From NCBI GenBank assembly GCA_965116685.1, contig OZ220707.1:806001-870000 (forward strand): a stretch of 64,000 bases of DNA, given 5' to 3'. Position numbers and translations under genes: made by a program. The stretch comes from Bin80 sp965116685 (GTDB lineage: Bacteria; Bacteroidota; Rhodothermia; Rhodothermales; Bin80). A model generated the notes under the pieces. It was given only the letters and a program-made list of their open reading frames with translations. It did no database searches and had not been told where the DNA came from. Position 1 is the stretch's first letter. Each line of letters opens with the position of its first letter. This document shows, in pieces, positions 15,992 to 25,705 of the stretch.

Positions 15992-18656
15992 TCCTTTCTC
16001 CTCAGCCTGGCTAATCCAGACTGTCACGGTTTGCCTACTCACAGCGTTGCCTCACATTGCAGAGGCGCAGGATGGGAAACCGATTGATGCTCCAATAAAA
16101 TTCAGCGCCCGGGATTCTTTAGTCCTACACTTTGATTCGGAGGCCGGAGACCGTGGCACCTTAACCGGAAACGCCAGTGTCTCCTACGAAGCAGTCACCC
16201 TCAGTGCCTACTCTGTGGACCTGCTCCTAGATCAGGATGAGATCGCAGCTTATGGGCTCGCTACCGACTCTGGACTAGTAGGCACTCCCGTATTCTCTGA
16301 AGGGAGTGAGACCCTAACCGGCGCTCAATTGACCTATAATATCGGAACCGGCCGCGGACGAGTCACCGCAGCCAGAACCCAGTTTGAAGAAGGCTTCATT
16401 CAAGCCGGCATTGCAAAAGTCCGAGAGGACAGCACCATCTTCATTCAGGACGGACTCTATACCACCTGTAACTGTGCTCCAGATGAGACACCTTCCTATT
16501 CGCTCAGAGCCCGGAGAATGAAGATCGTCGATCAGAAATGGGTCTACACAGGGCCGATTCAGCTCTATATCTTCAATATTCCGATGCCACTTTGGCTGCC
16601 CTTTGGGTTTCTACCCTATCAGGAAGGGCGTAGAAGCGGACTCCTGGCACCAGAGTATGGAGAAGACGAGCGGGGATTCTTCCTGCGAAACTGGGGCTGG
16701 TATTTTGCGCTCAGCGACAAGATGGATGCACAAGTCCGACTCGGCCTCTGGACAAAAGGAAGCTGGCAAGTCAATCCATCGTTTCGATATAATCGGCGGG
16801 ACGCGTTCAGTGGAAACTTGAACGTAGATTATCTTCAGGAACGGAGCGGGGATCGTGATGACCCGGACCTAGTCAAGCGAAGGAATCTGAGCTTCCGCTG
16901 GAACCACAACCAAACTTTTTCTCCAAAATCACGACTCAGTGCAAATGTGAACCTGACCTCCAGTACCTATCTGCGCACCGTTTCCAATCAATACAGTGAT
17001 AACGTTCGGCAGTCCATCGGCTCTTCGATCCAATTCAACCGTACATTCAGAGGGGGGCGATCCATCTCTCTGAGTATGCGGCAACAGCAAGTTGTATCCA
17101 CTGGAAGCGTTGATCTGACATTCCCCCAGTTATCTTTTTCACAAAGCACGAAGTCCCCCTTCAAGCGTGAGATGAGTGGGCGAGATCAACGCTGGTATGA
17201 AAGACTGCAGTACAGCATCACCTCACGTATGAATAATCGATATGAGTTTCGTCCCATTTCTGATGAGGAATTAATTGCAAATGGAGATACTCTAGCCAAT
17301 GGACAGCCAGTAGATTACCCTTGGTATGAGGCACTGTTCAATGAAGAAAAATACCAGACGGCCACTGGTAAAACGGATGGACGAATTCGCTTTACTGCCC
17401 GACACCGTATCCCGATTGCCGCCCCATTTGCGATAAGGCGGATTCCGCTTTTAGGATCGGTACGTCTGAATCTTGCTCCAAACGCAAACTATACGGAAGA
17501 ATGGTTCATCACCTCGGAACGACGACAATTGAAAGCGGATGGTTCGACCGAAACCACGGCTGAACAGGGGTTCTTTGCGTTGCGGCAGTTTAATGCCGGC
17601 ATGTCTGCCAATACGACCATTTATGGGCTTTTTCCTGTCAAACTTGGGGCCTATGAGGGATTAAGACATACCCTGAGACCTCGCCTTGGGTTTTCGTATC
17701 GGCCAGACTTCGGCAGTGATGCCTGGGGATATACTCGTCCCCTGTTTGACGAAACTGGGCAGCCCGTTGCAGACACACTCGCAACGGGAATCATGCCACG
17801 CCGCTACCCCATCGTACCCGGTGTACAGACCGGGCTTCAAAAAGCACTCAGTTTCGGACTTGACAACACATTCGAAACCAAACAAGTACAGATCGACTCT
17901 ACAGGGTCCAATCAGACGCGTGTACTCAAATTATTTACCCTAAACCTGTCCAGCAGCTATAACCTTGCGGCAGATTCACTCCGAATGGCCCCAATCCGAA
18001 TCAGTGCACGAACCAATATCCTCGGAAAATTCAACGTAAACTTCAGTTCCACCTTCTCGCCCTACAAACTCAGTGCGGACGGTCGCAGAACCATCAATGC
18101 CTATGTATTTTCCCCCCGGAATCTTGCGATTGCCCGGTTAACACAGTTGAGTGTACGTGGCAGTATGCAACTTCGTGGAAGTGTGCGTACCCGTGCTGAC
18201 AATACTTCTGCCCCCGCACCAACGATGCCGGAATTTGGGAGCTCCCCTCCCCCTTTCACAGGGGGAAGCAACAGTTCGTTTTCATCCACCGGCATGACGG
18301 GTGGAATGCAGAGCTGGTCGTTGAATTTGAGCTTTGTCTATCAGATTTCCCGTCCACAACTGGTGCTTCGCCGCTCGGCGACCATCAACACGGGATTTAA
18401 TTTCACTTTAACCCCCACCTGGCGCGTGCAGGGGCAAACCGGATATGATTTTGAGCGGAAGCAACTTGTAACCACCACCCTCAATATAGCCAAGGAATTT
18501 GAGTGCTGGAATATGTCGTTCCGATGGATCCCGTTCGGTGCGTTTCAATCTTGGGGCTTCAATCTGCACGTAAAGAGCGGACGTTTAGCTGAATTCCTTC
18601 GTTTCCAGCAACCGCGTGCCGACCGTAATCGAGGGTTTCGGGGACGGGGAATCTAA
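15972..18656 (+). CDS. lptD: LPS-assembly protein LptD (OstA-like)
   Basis: About 894 residues from ATG 15972, which overlaps the ROK gene by 20 bp. A longer start at 15924 exists but has a poor N-terminus. A signal peptide ends near IAEAQ. An OstA/LptA-like jellyroll follows (LTGNASVSYEAVTLSAYSVD), then YTTCNCAPDETPSYSLRARR and MPLWLPFGFLPYQEGRRSGL, the conserved LptD hinge, and a large 26-strand-type barrel to the C-terminus. LptD is the outer-membrane translocon that inserts LPS. With the LptF/G-type permease at 20347 it supports an LPS-bearing outer membrane. Confidence 0.88.
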   Translation: MTRRRNDPFSSAWLIQTVTVCLLTALPHIAEAQDGKPIDAPIKFSARDSLVLHFDSEAGDRGTLTGNASVSYEAVTLSAYSVDLLLDQDEIAAYGLATDSGLVGTPVFSEGSETLTGAQLTYNIGTGRGRVTAARTQFEEGFIQAGIAKVREDSTIFIQDGLYTTCNCAPDETPSYSLRARRMKIVDQKWVYTGPIQLYIFNIPMPLWLPFGFLPYQEGRRSGLLAPEYGEDERGFFLRNWGWYFALSDKMDAQVRLGLWTKGSWQVNPSFRYNRRDAFSGNLNVDYLQERSGDRDDPDLVKRRNLSFRWNHNQTFSPKSRLSANVNLTSSTYLRTVSNQYSDNVRQSIGSSIQFNRTFRGGRSISLSMRQQQVVSTGSVDLTFPQLSFSQSTKSPFKREMSGRDQRWYERLQYSITSRMNNRYEFRPISDEELIANGDTLANGQPVDYPWYEALFNEEKYQTATGKTDGRIRFTARHRIPIAAPFAIRRIPLLGSVRLNLAPNANYTEEWFITSERRQLKADGSTETTAEQGFFALRQFNAGMSANTTIYGLFPVKLGAYEGLRHTLRPRLGFSYRPDFGSDAWGYTRPLFDETGQPVADTLATGIMPRRYPIVPGVQTGLQKALSFGLDNTFETKQVQIDSTGSNQTRVLKLFTLNLSSSYNLAADSLRMAPIRISARTNILGKFNVNFSSTFSPYKLSADGRRTINAYVFSPRNLAIARLTQLSVRGSMQLRGSVRTRADNTSAPAPTMPEFGSSPPPFTGGSNSSFSSTGMTGGMQSWSLNLSFVYQISRPQLVLRRSATINTGFNFTLTPTWRVQGQTGYDFERKQLVTTTLNIAKEFECWNMSFRWIPFGAFQSWGFNLHVKSGRLAEFLRFQQPRADRNRGFRGRGI

Positions 18657-19087
18657 TTCGTCTGAGAATGCAGACGATAACGGGCATCCACAACCCAGGC
18701 ATCTTCAACCGCCTTCAACCCTTCGTGCTTATGAAAACGTCCCAGTGTGCTGCGAAGAACCAACTCGGTCCCTTCGCAACGCTCCTGGACATGCCGCATC
18801 AGGCGTTTTCCAATCCCCAATCCCTGCACATCAGGCTCCACTGCTAAATCACACAGATAGCTGTACACGACCCCGTCTGTAAGCACGCGTGCAATCCCTA
18901 CAAGGCGCCCCATCTTCCATGCAGTGACCACAAGAGAGGCATTTTCAAACATCGCCCACAGGCGCTGTGGATCTGAAACTGGCCGACGTAATGGTGCCCG
19001 CCGATAAAGAATACGGATCAACTGCGGCGAAAGTCCCTCCAGACCTTCTCTGATCTCAAGAGCATCCAATGTTTGTGTCTGGTCCAT
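18653..19087 (-). CDS. GNAT family N-acetyltransferase
   Basis: This 144-residue protein has the GNAT acetyl-CoA motif (LCDLAVEPDVQGLGIGKRLM, with the QxxGxG pyrophosphate-binding loop) preceded by a strand VGIARVLTDG. The substrate is unknown. It converges with lptD, overlapping by 4 bp at the stops, and lies 9 bp downstream of sucC on the same strand, so it is probably the second gene of a sucC transcript. Confidence 0.82.
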   Translation of the reverse strand: MDQTQTLDALEIREGLEGLSPQLIRILYRRAPLRRPVSDPQRLWAMFENASLVVTAWKMGRLVGIARVLTDGVVYSYLCDLAVEPDVQGLGIGKRLMRHVQERCEGTELVLRSTLGRFHKHEGLKAVEDAWVVDARYRLHSQTN

Positions 19088-19096
19088 TCTGATCCC

Positions 19097-20269
19097 TCAG
19101 GCAGCAAGCGCCTTACCTACTTTTTCTGCGGCCTGCTCAAATAATACGGCCGATTCGAGTGTAATACCACTCTCCTGCAGCACTGCCTGTCCCTGCAACG
19201 CGTTCGTGCCCTGTAACCGCACAATCAGCGGAACTTTAATGCCAACATTTTTTGCCGCCTCAACCACCCCGCGGGCGACCCGGTCACAGCGTACAATCCC
19301 CCCAAAAATATTCACAAGTACTGCTTTTACATTCGGATCCTTCAGGATAATTCGAAATCCTGCCTCAACCGTCTCCACACTTGCAGTTCCTCCTACATCC
19401 AGAAAATTGGCTGGATTGCCGCCAGCCAATTTAATGATATCCATCGTGGCCATGGCCAACCCTGCTCCATTGACCATGCATCCCACATTCCCGTCAAGCT
19501 TCACATAATTCAGGTTTGATGCATGAGCCTCCACTTCCAAAGGATCTTCTTCATGCAAATCTCTGAGCTCTGCCAGGTCTTTATGTCGGTACAGGGCGTT
19601 ATCATCCAGATTGATCTTGGCATCAATTGCAACGACCTTCCCTTCTTCGGTGAGCACGAGTGGGTTAATTTCCGCCAACGATGCATCAACCCCCATGTAT
19701 GCTTGAAAAAGTGCCATGATGAAGTTGGCTGCCTGACGTGCTGTTTTCCCCTCGAACCCAAGCCCATATGCCAACTCACGGGCCTGAAATGCCTGCAGTC
19801 CATAGGCCTGATCCGCCCAGACCTTGAGAATCTTGTCTGGTGTTTCGGCAGCCACTTTCTCTATTTCGACACCACCTTCGGTCGATGCCATGATGACATG
19901 TTGGCTGCGTGCACGATCAAGCGTGACCCCGATATAATATTCCTTTGCAATATTCACTGCAGGTGCGATAAGGACTTTGCGGACCCGTTGTCCTTCGGGG
20001 CCTGTTTGGTGCGTAACCAAATTCATCCCGAGAATTTTCCCTGCAACCTCTTCAACTGCATCCAGTCCCTGCGCCAGCTTCACTCCTCCCCCCTTGCCTC
20101 GTCCGCCTGCGTGAATTTGAGCCTTGATTACAAACAGATCACCATGAACCGGTATCATATCTTTAGCTGCAGATACCGCTTCATCAACCGTTGAAGCAAC
20201 TTCTCCCGGCTGCATGGCAACGCCATATTTTTCGAGAATTTCCTTTCCTTGGTATTCGTGAACTTTCAT
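19097..20269 (-). CDS. sucC: Succinate-CoA ligase (ADP-forming) beta subunit
   Basis: This 390-residue protein is full length. It begins MKVHEYQGKEILEKYGV and has the ATP-grasp region VIKAQIHAGGRGKGGGVKLA, then EINPLVLTEEGKVVAIDAKI, GCMVNGAGLAMATMDIIK and FGGIVRCDRVARGVVEA. SucC pairs with SucD to make succinate and ATP in the TCA cycle. sucD is not in this window, so the subunits are encoded apart in this genome. Confidence 0.96.
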   Translation of the reverse strand: MKVHEYQGKEILEKYGVAMQPGEVASTVDEAVSAAKDMIPVHGDLFVIKAQIHAGGRGKGGGVKLAQGLDAVEEVAGKILGMNLVTHQTGPEGQRVRKVLIAPAVNIAKEYYIGVTLDRARSQHVIMASTEGGVEIEKVAAETPDKILKVWADQAYGLQAFQARELAYGLGFEGKTARQAANFIMALFQAYMGVDASLAEINPLVLTEEGKVVAIDAKINLDDNALYRHKDLAELRDLHEEDPLEVEAHASNLNYVKLDGNVGCMVNGAGLAMATMDIIKLAGGNPANFLDVGGTASVETVEAGFRIILKDPNVKAVLVNIFGGIVRCDRVARGVVEAAKNVGIKVPLIVRLQGTNALQGQAVLQESGITLESAVLFEQAAEKVGKALAA

Positions 20270-20346
20270 GAGTTGTAGAACGATTTGCGTGAGGCAGGGT
20301 ACACAGTTAAGGCCTGATTGTTCAGACTTCCAAACGGTATGATCCT

Positions 20347-21429
20347 ATGGCTTTGACGACCATGGACCGCCATGTTATCACACGGACGCTACTTGCGTAC
20401 ACATTCCTGATCGTGGTACTGGTCATCTTCTTTATCCTAATCCACTATTTGGAGCACATTGACGATTTTCTGGACCGAAACGCGTCCATGCGGAAAATCT
20501 ATCTGGTTTACTATCCCAGTTTTATCCCGAACATTATCCTGCAGGTCTCCCCACTGGCCCTGTTTTTGGCTGCCATCTTCACGACAAGCCGACTCGCACA
20601 GTCTCTGCAGATCATTGCACTACAGACCAGTGGCCTTGCGCTCCAACGCTTGGTCATCCCTTATGTTATTGTTGGCATTCTCGTGAGTGCGGTCATGTTT
20701 TTTGCCGGAGGATGGGTTGCACCACGCACCAACCAAACCGTACTCGCCTACGATCAACTGTACATCCACAGCAGGGCACAGCACATCTACGTGAGCGAAA
20801 TTCACCGTCGTAACGACCCGACTAGCGTCGTCACCGTGGGATATTTTGACCGCCATACTGGTACTGCTCATCGTGTTCAGTTACAACGATTTAAGCCAGA
20901 TGGTACGCTCTTCGAACGTGTGGACGGGCAACAGATGGTGTGGCATGATTCACTCTGGCATTTCACCTATGCTACGGTAAGGACCTTTGACTCCGGCCAT
21001 GAAAAGCGTCGAATTATTGCGCCCCTTGATACGGTCCTACAGGTGCTGCCCAGAGATCTGGCACGCACAGAAAGGGATATTGAATCAATGACGATCCCGG
21101 TCGCTGCCGGTTATGTGGATGCACTAAGGCGCAGCGGCTTGGCTGATACTGGTCGTGATATGGTCGGATATTATTCCAAATATGCCTACCCCTTTGCCAA
21201 CCTGACCGTCATGCTGATTGCGCTTCCCTTGGCATGCAGAAGACGGCGTGGCGGACAGACCATGCAAATAGGGATTGGCTTGCTGGTGGCTTTTGTCTAC
21301 CTCGCGGCCCAGAAGCTCACTGAACCCTTTGGGTATACAGAGGATCTGTCTCCCCTCTTGGCAGTCGTCCTGCCTCACACCGCGTTCTTGATTGGGGCCC
21401 TGGTCGCACTGGTGATGGCACGCAAGTAG
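20347..21429 (+). CDS. LptF/LptG family permease (YjgP/YjgQ)
   Basis: This 360-residue protein has six membrane segments: one near 13-32, two around 55-120 and three at the C-terminus. A large periplasmic jellyroll lies between them. It begins MDRHVITRTLLAYTFLIVVL, and ILQVSPLALFLAAIFTTSRL matches the family. LptF and LptG with LptB form the inner-membrane ABC machine that extracts LPS. The sequence alone does not settle F versus G. It diverges from sucC and its stop directly abuts the DUF3467 stop. Confidence 0.82.
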   Translation: MALTTMDRHVITRTLLAYTFLIVVLVIFFILIHYLEHIDDFLDRNASMRKIYLVYYPSFIPNIILQVSPLALFLAAIFTTSRLAQSLQIIALQTSGLALQRLVIPYVIVGILVSAVMFFAGGWVAPRTNQTVLAYDQLYIHSRAQHIYVSEIHRRNDPTSVVTVGYFDRHTGTAHRVQLQRFKPDGTLFERVDGQQMVWHDSLWHFTYATVRTFDSGHEKRRIIAPLDTVLQVLPRDLARTERDIESMTIPVAAGYVDALRRSGLADTGRDMVGYYSKYAYPFANLTVMLIALPLACRRRRGGQTMQIGIGLLVAFVYLAAQKLTEPFGYTEDLSPLLAVVLPHTAFLIGALVALVMARK

Positions 21430-21759
21430 CTATGCCTCACCCAATACTCCCCCACCGAACTGCACGGGAAGATCCGGGCTATCGCTGTCCGAAATAGGCC
21501 CGTTCGCATCCTCAAACCGGTCAATATTTTCAGCCAGCGCACGCAAAAACCGCTTGGCATGCCTTGGAGTGACAATGATCCGACTTTTGACCCGTGCTGC
21601 CGGAACGCCGGGCATTACACGGATAAAGTCCAAGATAAACTCCTCCCGTGAGTGACCAATCATCACTAGATTAGAGTATTCACCCTCCGCCATCTGCTCA
21701 CTCAACTCAATGTTGAGTTTTGAGTCTGTCTCTTCCATTTCTGTGTCTTCGTGTTCCAT
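21430..21759 (-). CDS. DUF3467 domain protein
   Basis: This 109-residue protein matches DUF3467: KLNIELSEQMAEGEYSNLVM, HSREEFILDFIRVMPGVPAA and SRIIVTPRHAKRFLRALAEN. The family is widespread in bacteria and has no firm function. The gene lies 19 bp downstream of the cystathionine beta-synthase-type gene on the same strand and is tail-to-tail with the LptF/G permease, with no bases between the stops. Confidence 0.85.
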   Translation of the reverse strand: MEHEDTEMEETDSKLNIELSEQMAEGEYSNLVMIGHSREEFILDFIRVMPGVPAARVKSRIIVTPRHAKRFLRALAENIDRFEDANGPISDSDSPDLPVQFGGGVLGEA

Positions 21760-21778
21760 AATATCGGGGTCCTGTGAA

Positions 21779-22786
21779 TCAGATAAAATTATTGTCCCTC
21801 ATCCAGTCATCATTATACGTCTTACTGATGTACTTCATGCCGGAATCAGGTAGTAAAACGACCGCTAACGAGTTCCGACTGATTTCATGACGATGTTGTT
21901 CAAGCCACTGAAGGCTGCCAGCCAGAGCTAACCCACTCGACTGTCCTGCAAATATACTCTCTTCTTTTGTCAGCCTTCGCGCCATCTTCATTGCATCCTG
22001 ATCACTGACTCGCGTATAGTCGTTAATCAGTTCCATGTGCATATTCCCTGCCAGATACTCCTTGCCCGCTCCTTCAATTTGATGCGAATAGATCTCATCG
22101 GGGTCAGTAACGCCCTCGTGGAAGTACTTAAAGTACGAAGAACCGTAGCAGTCAATACCAATCACACGAATATCTGCATTCCTCTCTTTCAAGTACCTGG
22201 CGCTGCCGGATATCGTACCTCCGGTGCTCGCGGTCGCAAAAAAATGCGTCACTTGTCCCTTGGTCTGCTGCCAGATTTCGGGACCGGTCGTCTTATAGTG
22301 TGCCTGCACATTTGCTTCGTTGAAGTATTGATTGAGATAGACGGCTCCCGGGGTCTCTTCGGTAATTTTTTCTGCCACACTATAGTATGAGTGTGGATCT
22401 TCTGGAGCGACATCAGTCGGACATAATACCAGTTCCGCCCCATAGGCTGTGAGAAGATCTCGCTTCTCCTTGCTGACCTTCTCCGTTGCCGTAAAAATAC
22501 AGCGATAGCCTTTTATTCTTGCGGCCTGCACGATACCGGTACCGGTATTCCCGCTTGTAGCTTCAACGATAACACCACCTGGCTTGAGTTGACTGGACTC
22601 TTCTGCCGCCTGGATCATCGCGTGACCAATTCGATCCTTCACCGAGCCACCTGGATTGAACATCTCTAATTTAACTAAAACCGGACATGGCATATCTTCT
22701 GTCAACCGGTTCAATTGTACGAGCGGTGTATTACCGATGGTACCAATGATGTTCTGATGCCACATTGCTTTTCGATAGTTAAACAA
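21779..22786 (-). CDS. PLP-dependent cystathionine beta-synthase/cysteine synthase family enzyme
   Basis: This 335-residue fold-type II PLP enzyme shows IGNTPLVQLNRL, the PLP-lysine motif NPGGSVKDRIG, TSGNTGTGIVQAA and ATASTGGTISGSARYLKE for phosphate binding. The C-terminal part (LLPDSGMKYISKTYNDDWM) is closer to cystathionine beta-synthase than to CysK, but the regulatory CBS domains are absent. It uses serine or O-acetylserine plus a thiol; which thiol cannot be decided here. A second possible start is the Met at 22765, which begins the conserved region. Confidence 0.85.
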   Translation of the reverse strand: MFNYRKAMWHQNIIGTIGNTPLVQLNRLTEDMPCPVLVKLEMFNPGGSVKDRIGHAMIQAAEESSQLKPGGVIVEATSGNTGTGIVQAARIKGYRCIFTATEKVSKEKRDLLTAYGAELVLCPTDVAPEDPHSYYSVAEKITEETPGAVYLNQYFNEANVQAHYKTTGPEIWQQTKGQVTHFFATASTGGTISGSARYLKERNADIRVIGIDCYGSSYFKYFHEGVTDPDEIYSHQIEGAGKEYLAGNMHMELINDYTRVSDQDAMKMARRLTKEESIFAGQSSGLALAGSLQWLEQHRHEISRNSLAVVLLPDSGMKYISKTYNDDWMRDNNFI

Positions 22787-22875
22787 TGTTCAACGAGAAC
22801 ACGGCCCAAATGATTACCAGCCTGGATAAATTTTTTATGGACACTTTGTCACCTGTTCATGGATTGGCCTAATTT

Positions 22876-22902
22876 TTGACACTTTACCGATTATTCTATA
22901 AT
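22876..22902 (+). promoter_or_regulatory. Candidate promoter of lon
   Basis: TTGACA (22876-22881) and TATAAT (22897-22902) look like -35/-10 boxes, but the spacer is 15 bp, shorter than the 17 bp optimum, and the lon ATG follows the -10 box by only 10 bases. If real, the mRNA would be almost leaderless. The region is the divergent gap between the CBS-type gene and lon. Confidence 0.35.
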
Positions 22903-22912
22903 TTTACTCTTC

Positions 22913-25393
22913 ATGAATACTTGGCCTCAAGTGCTATCCTCAGAGGAATCGCCTGAACAAATCATCCTCCCCCCTTCCGATATTGAAGAGGACGAGGACA
23001 CCGTGACCGTGCCTGAAGAATTGCCCATTCTCGCTCTGCGGAACACGGTTCTTTTCCCCGAAGTCATGTTACCGATTACGGTGGGACGTGAAGCGTCTAT
23101 TAATCTGGTACGCCAGGTTGCAAAGGAAAATAACCTAGTGGGGGTGATCTCCCAGCGTGAACGGAAAATGGATGAACCGGAGACCGATGATCTGTATGAG
23201 GTGGGGACCGTGGCAAAAATATTGAAATTGCTGAAGATGCCGGATGGCTCAAAGAGCATCATCATTCAGGGCAAACAACGATTCAGGGTAGAAGAGTTCA
23301 CACAATCCAAACCCTATTTCAAAGCACGTATTGAAGTGCTGGATGAAGAAGGGGGGATTGATAATGATGTGGAGGAACGGGCCCTCATGCATTCGATCAA
23401 GGAGTCCGCCTGTGAGATGGTGAACCTCTCACCAAATCTTCCCAATGAGGCCATTGAGGCCATCGAAAATATTGACTCTTTCCCATTCCTAATCCATTTT
23501 ATTGCCTCCAATCTGCAGATTGATGTTCAGGAAAAACAACTGCTTCTGGAAACCATGTCCCTGGGAGAGAGGGGGCGGCTTCTGATTGAGTATCTGAATA
23601 AAGAAATCCAGATCCTGCAACTCTCCGATGAACTTCGCTCACGAATGAAGAGTGATGTGAATCAACAACAGCGGGAGTTCTTCCTCAGACAGCAGATGAA
23701 AATCATTCAGAATGAGCTGGGGGAGGGGAATGAGTCCAATGAACATGATGCGTTGCGGGAACGGGCGGAAGAAAAACAACTCCCCGAGCATGTGATGAAG
23801 ACGTTTGAGAAGGAGATGAAAAAACTTGAGCGCACCAATCCATCCTTGCCAGACTATGCGGTCACACGCAACTACATTGATTGGATTCTTGACCTCCCGT
23901 GGACAGAGTTCACAGAGGATCAACTGAACATTGAACGCGCAGAGAAGATTTTGGACGAGGATCACCACGGGCTTGAGAAGGTCAAAAAACGAATCATTGA
24001 GTACTTAGCGGTCCTAAAGCTCAAAGGAGATATGAAAGCTCCCATTCTCTGCTTCTATGGCCCTCCCGGAGTTGGAAAGACGAGTCTGGGCAAGAGTATC
24101 GCTCGTGCGCTGGATCGTGAATTTGTTCGAATGAGCCTTGGTGGTGTGCATGATGAAGCAGAGATCCGCGGACATCGCCGGACCTACATCGGCGCCCTTC
24201 CTGGCCGCATTCTGCAGGGACTCAAGAAAGCAGGTTCTGTGAACCCGGTCTTTATGTTGGATGAAATTGACAAGGTTGGAGATCGCCACCGGGGAGATCC
24301 CTCCAGTGCACTTCTTGAAGTTCTTGACCCAGAGCAGAATAATGCTTTCAATGATCATTATCTGGAATTGGATTATGATCTCTCCAAGGTGCTCTTTATT
24401 GCAACGGCAAATTCTCTTCAGACCATCCCCGCAGCACTAAGGGATCGTATGGAAGTCATCAATATATCCGGGTACACGCAGGAAGAGAAACTGGCAATTT
24501 CCCAAGGCTACCTGATCCCCCGTCAAATTGAACGTAATGGACTGAATGAAACGCAATTCACTATTGATGATGCTGCAGTATACTATGTCATCGATGGATA
24601 TACGCGAGAGTCCGGCGTACGCAATCTTGAGCGTACGATTGGTAGCGTCGCCCGCGGCGTTGCCAAAAAAGTAGCTACGAAGGAAGTAGAGTCTCTAAAT
24701 ATTAAGAAAGATGATATTGAAGAGTACCTCGGGGCTCGTAAATTCTTCAATGAAATCGCCGAACGGACAGAGGTGCCCGGCGTTGCCACCGGTCTTGCCT
24801 GGACCCCAACCGGAGGTGAAATTCTGTTTGTAGAAGTGTCCATCTCCCGAGGCACTGGCAAACTTACCTTGACCGGCAGTTTGGGGGACATCATGCAGGA
24901 ATCTGCCAAAGCTGCCCTCAGCTACGTCAAGGCACGTGCGGAGGAATTGGAAATCCCCCAGAGTGCCTTCAAGTACTACGACGTGCATGTGCATGTGCCT
25001 GCGGGCGCTGTATCGAAAGATGGGCCGAGCGCAGGGGTTGCACTACTCTCCGCACTCGTGTCCATCTACTCACAACGGAAAGTACATCACGACCTCGCCA
25101 TGACGGGCGAAATCACACTCCGCGGCCTCGTTCTGCCCGTTGGTGGGATCAAAGAGAAGGTCTTGGCAGCAAAACGGGCGGGGATCAAGCACGTGCTGCT
25201 CCCTGCCAAGAATGAGAATGATATCAAAGATATCAAATCGAATCTACTGGAAGGACTTGACATCAGCTATGTGCGTCGCATGAGTCAGGTACTTGACGTT
25301 ACCCTGAGCAATACGCAAATCCAGAATCCTTCCGAGATATTTTCAACACCATCTCCCAGTAATGGGGTGGCACAGGATCCAACTGCACCCTAA
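22913..25393 (+). CDS. lon: ATP-dependent protease Lon (LonA)
   Basis: This 826-residue protein is full-length LonA. It has an N-terminal substrate-binding domain (PILALRNTVLFPEVMLPITV, ~42-61), a helical linker, an AAA+ domain with Walker A GPPGVGKTSLGKS near 382 and Walker B VFMLDEIDKVG, and a C-terminal Ser-Lys protease domain with KDGPSAGVAL (catalytic Ser) and GGIKEKVLAAKRAG (catalytic Lys). It degrades misfolded and regulatory proteins in the cytoplasm. Its stop overlaps the small minus-strand gene by 4 bp. Confidence 0.97.
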   Translation: MNTWPQVLSSEESPEQIILPPSDIEEDEDTVTVPEELPILALRNTVLFPEVMLPITVGREASINLVRQVAKENNLVGVISQRERKMDEPETDDLYEVGTVAKILKLLKMPDGSKSIIIQGKQRFRVEEFTQSKPYFKARIEVLDEEGGIDNDVEERALMHSIKESACEMVNLSPNLPNEAIEAIENIDSFPFLIHFIASNLQIDVQEKQLLLETMSLGERGRLLIEYLNKEIQILQLSDELRSRMKSDVNQQQREFFLRQQMKIIQNELGEGNESNEHDALRERAEEKQLPEHVMKTFEKEMKKLERTNPSLPDYAVTRNYIDWILDLPWTEFTEDQLNIERAEKILDEDHHGLEKVKKRIIEYLAVLKLKGDMKAPILCFYGPPGVGKTSLGKSIARALDREFVRMSLGGVHDEAEIRGHRRTYIGALPGRILQGLKKAGSVNPVFMLDEIDKVGDRHRGDPSSALLEVLDPEQNNAFNDHYLELDYDLSKVLFIATANSLQTIPAALRDRMEVINISGYTQEEKLAISQGYLIPRQIERNGLNETQFTIDDAAVYYVIDGYTRESGVRNLERTIGSVARGVAKKVATKEVESLNIKKDDIEEYLGARKFFNEIAERTEVPGVATGLAWTPTGGEILFVEVSISRGTGKLTLTGSLGDIMQESAKAALSYVKARAEELEIPQSAFKYYDVHVHVPAGAVSKDGPSAGVALLSALVSIYSQRKVHHDLAMTGEITLRGLVLPVGGIKEKVLAAKRAGIKHVLLPAKNENDIKDIKSNLLEGLDISYVRRMSQVLDVTLSNTQIQNPSEIFSTPSPSNGVAQDPTAP

Positions 25394-25623
25394 GCAGATT
25401 CGTCAGCGGAAGAATCTTTTTCCTCTTCACTGGCTGTCGCTGGAGTACTGAATAACTCCGTGCATTCCTCGGCCACCACATCCACCAGGGTCGATACCGC
25501 CTCTACGGCCGTATTCATCGCCTGAGTGACCAAAAATGTCGCTTTCTGATCAAGTTCCAACTCACTGAATGCATCTTTTGCATCCGTGAATTGATCGCGG
25601 TCTGTGTCTTGTGCAGTATCCAT
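25390..25623 (-). CDS. Small acidic hypothetical protein
   Basis: This 77-residue ORF is highly acidic (begins MDTAQDTDRDQFTDAKDAFS and ends in an E/D/S-rich tail) with a helical centre FLVTQAMNTAVEAVSTLVDVV. I do not recognise a family. It has a plausible divergent arrangement with rsgA (83-bp gap) and overlaps the lon stop by 4 bp, which favours a real gene over a chance frame. Confidence 0.5.
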   Translation of the reverse strand: MDTAQDTDRDQFTDAKDAFSELELDQKATFLVTQAMNTAVEAVSTLVDVVAEECTELFSTPATASEEEKDSSADESA

Positions 25624-25705
25624 TTCGAGTGATCGGAGTAAATTAGCCTATTCCCTCGTACGAATGTGCTAACGTGCATGTTGCAACCATCCCATCTATG
25701 ACCCA

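Noticed and set aside
19523..20194. 223-codon plus-strand ORF opposite sucC
   Set aside because: It is antisense to a strongly conserved enzyme gene and has no protein-like motif of its own; it is a shadow of sucC codon use.
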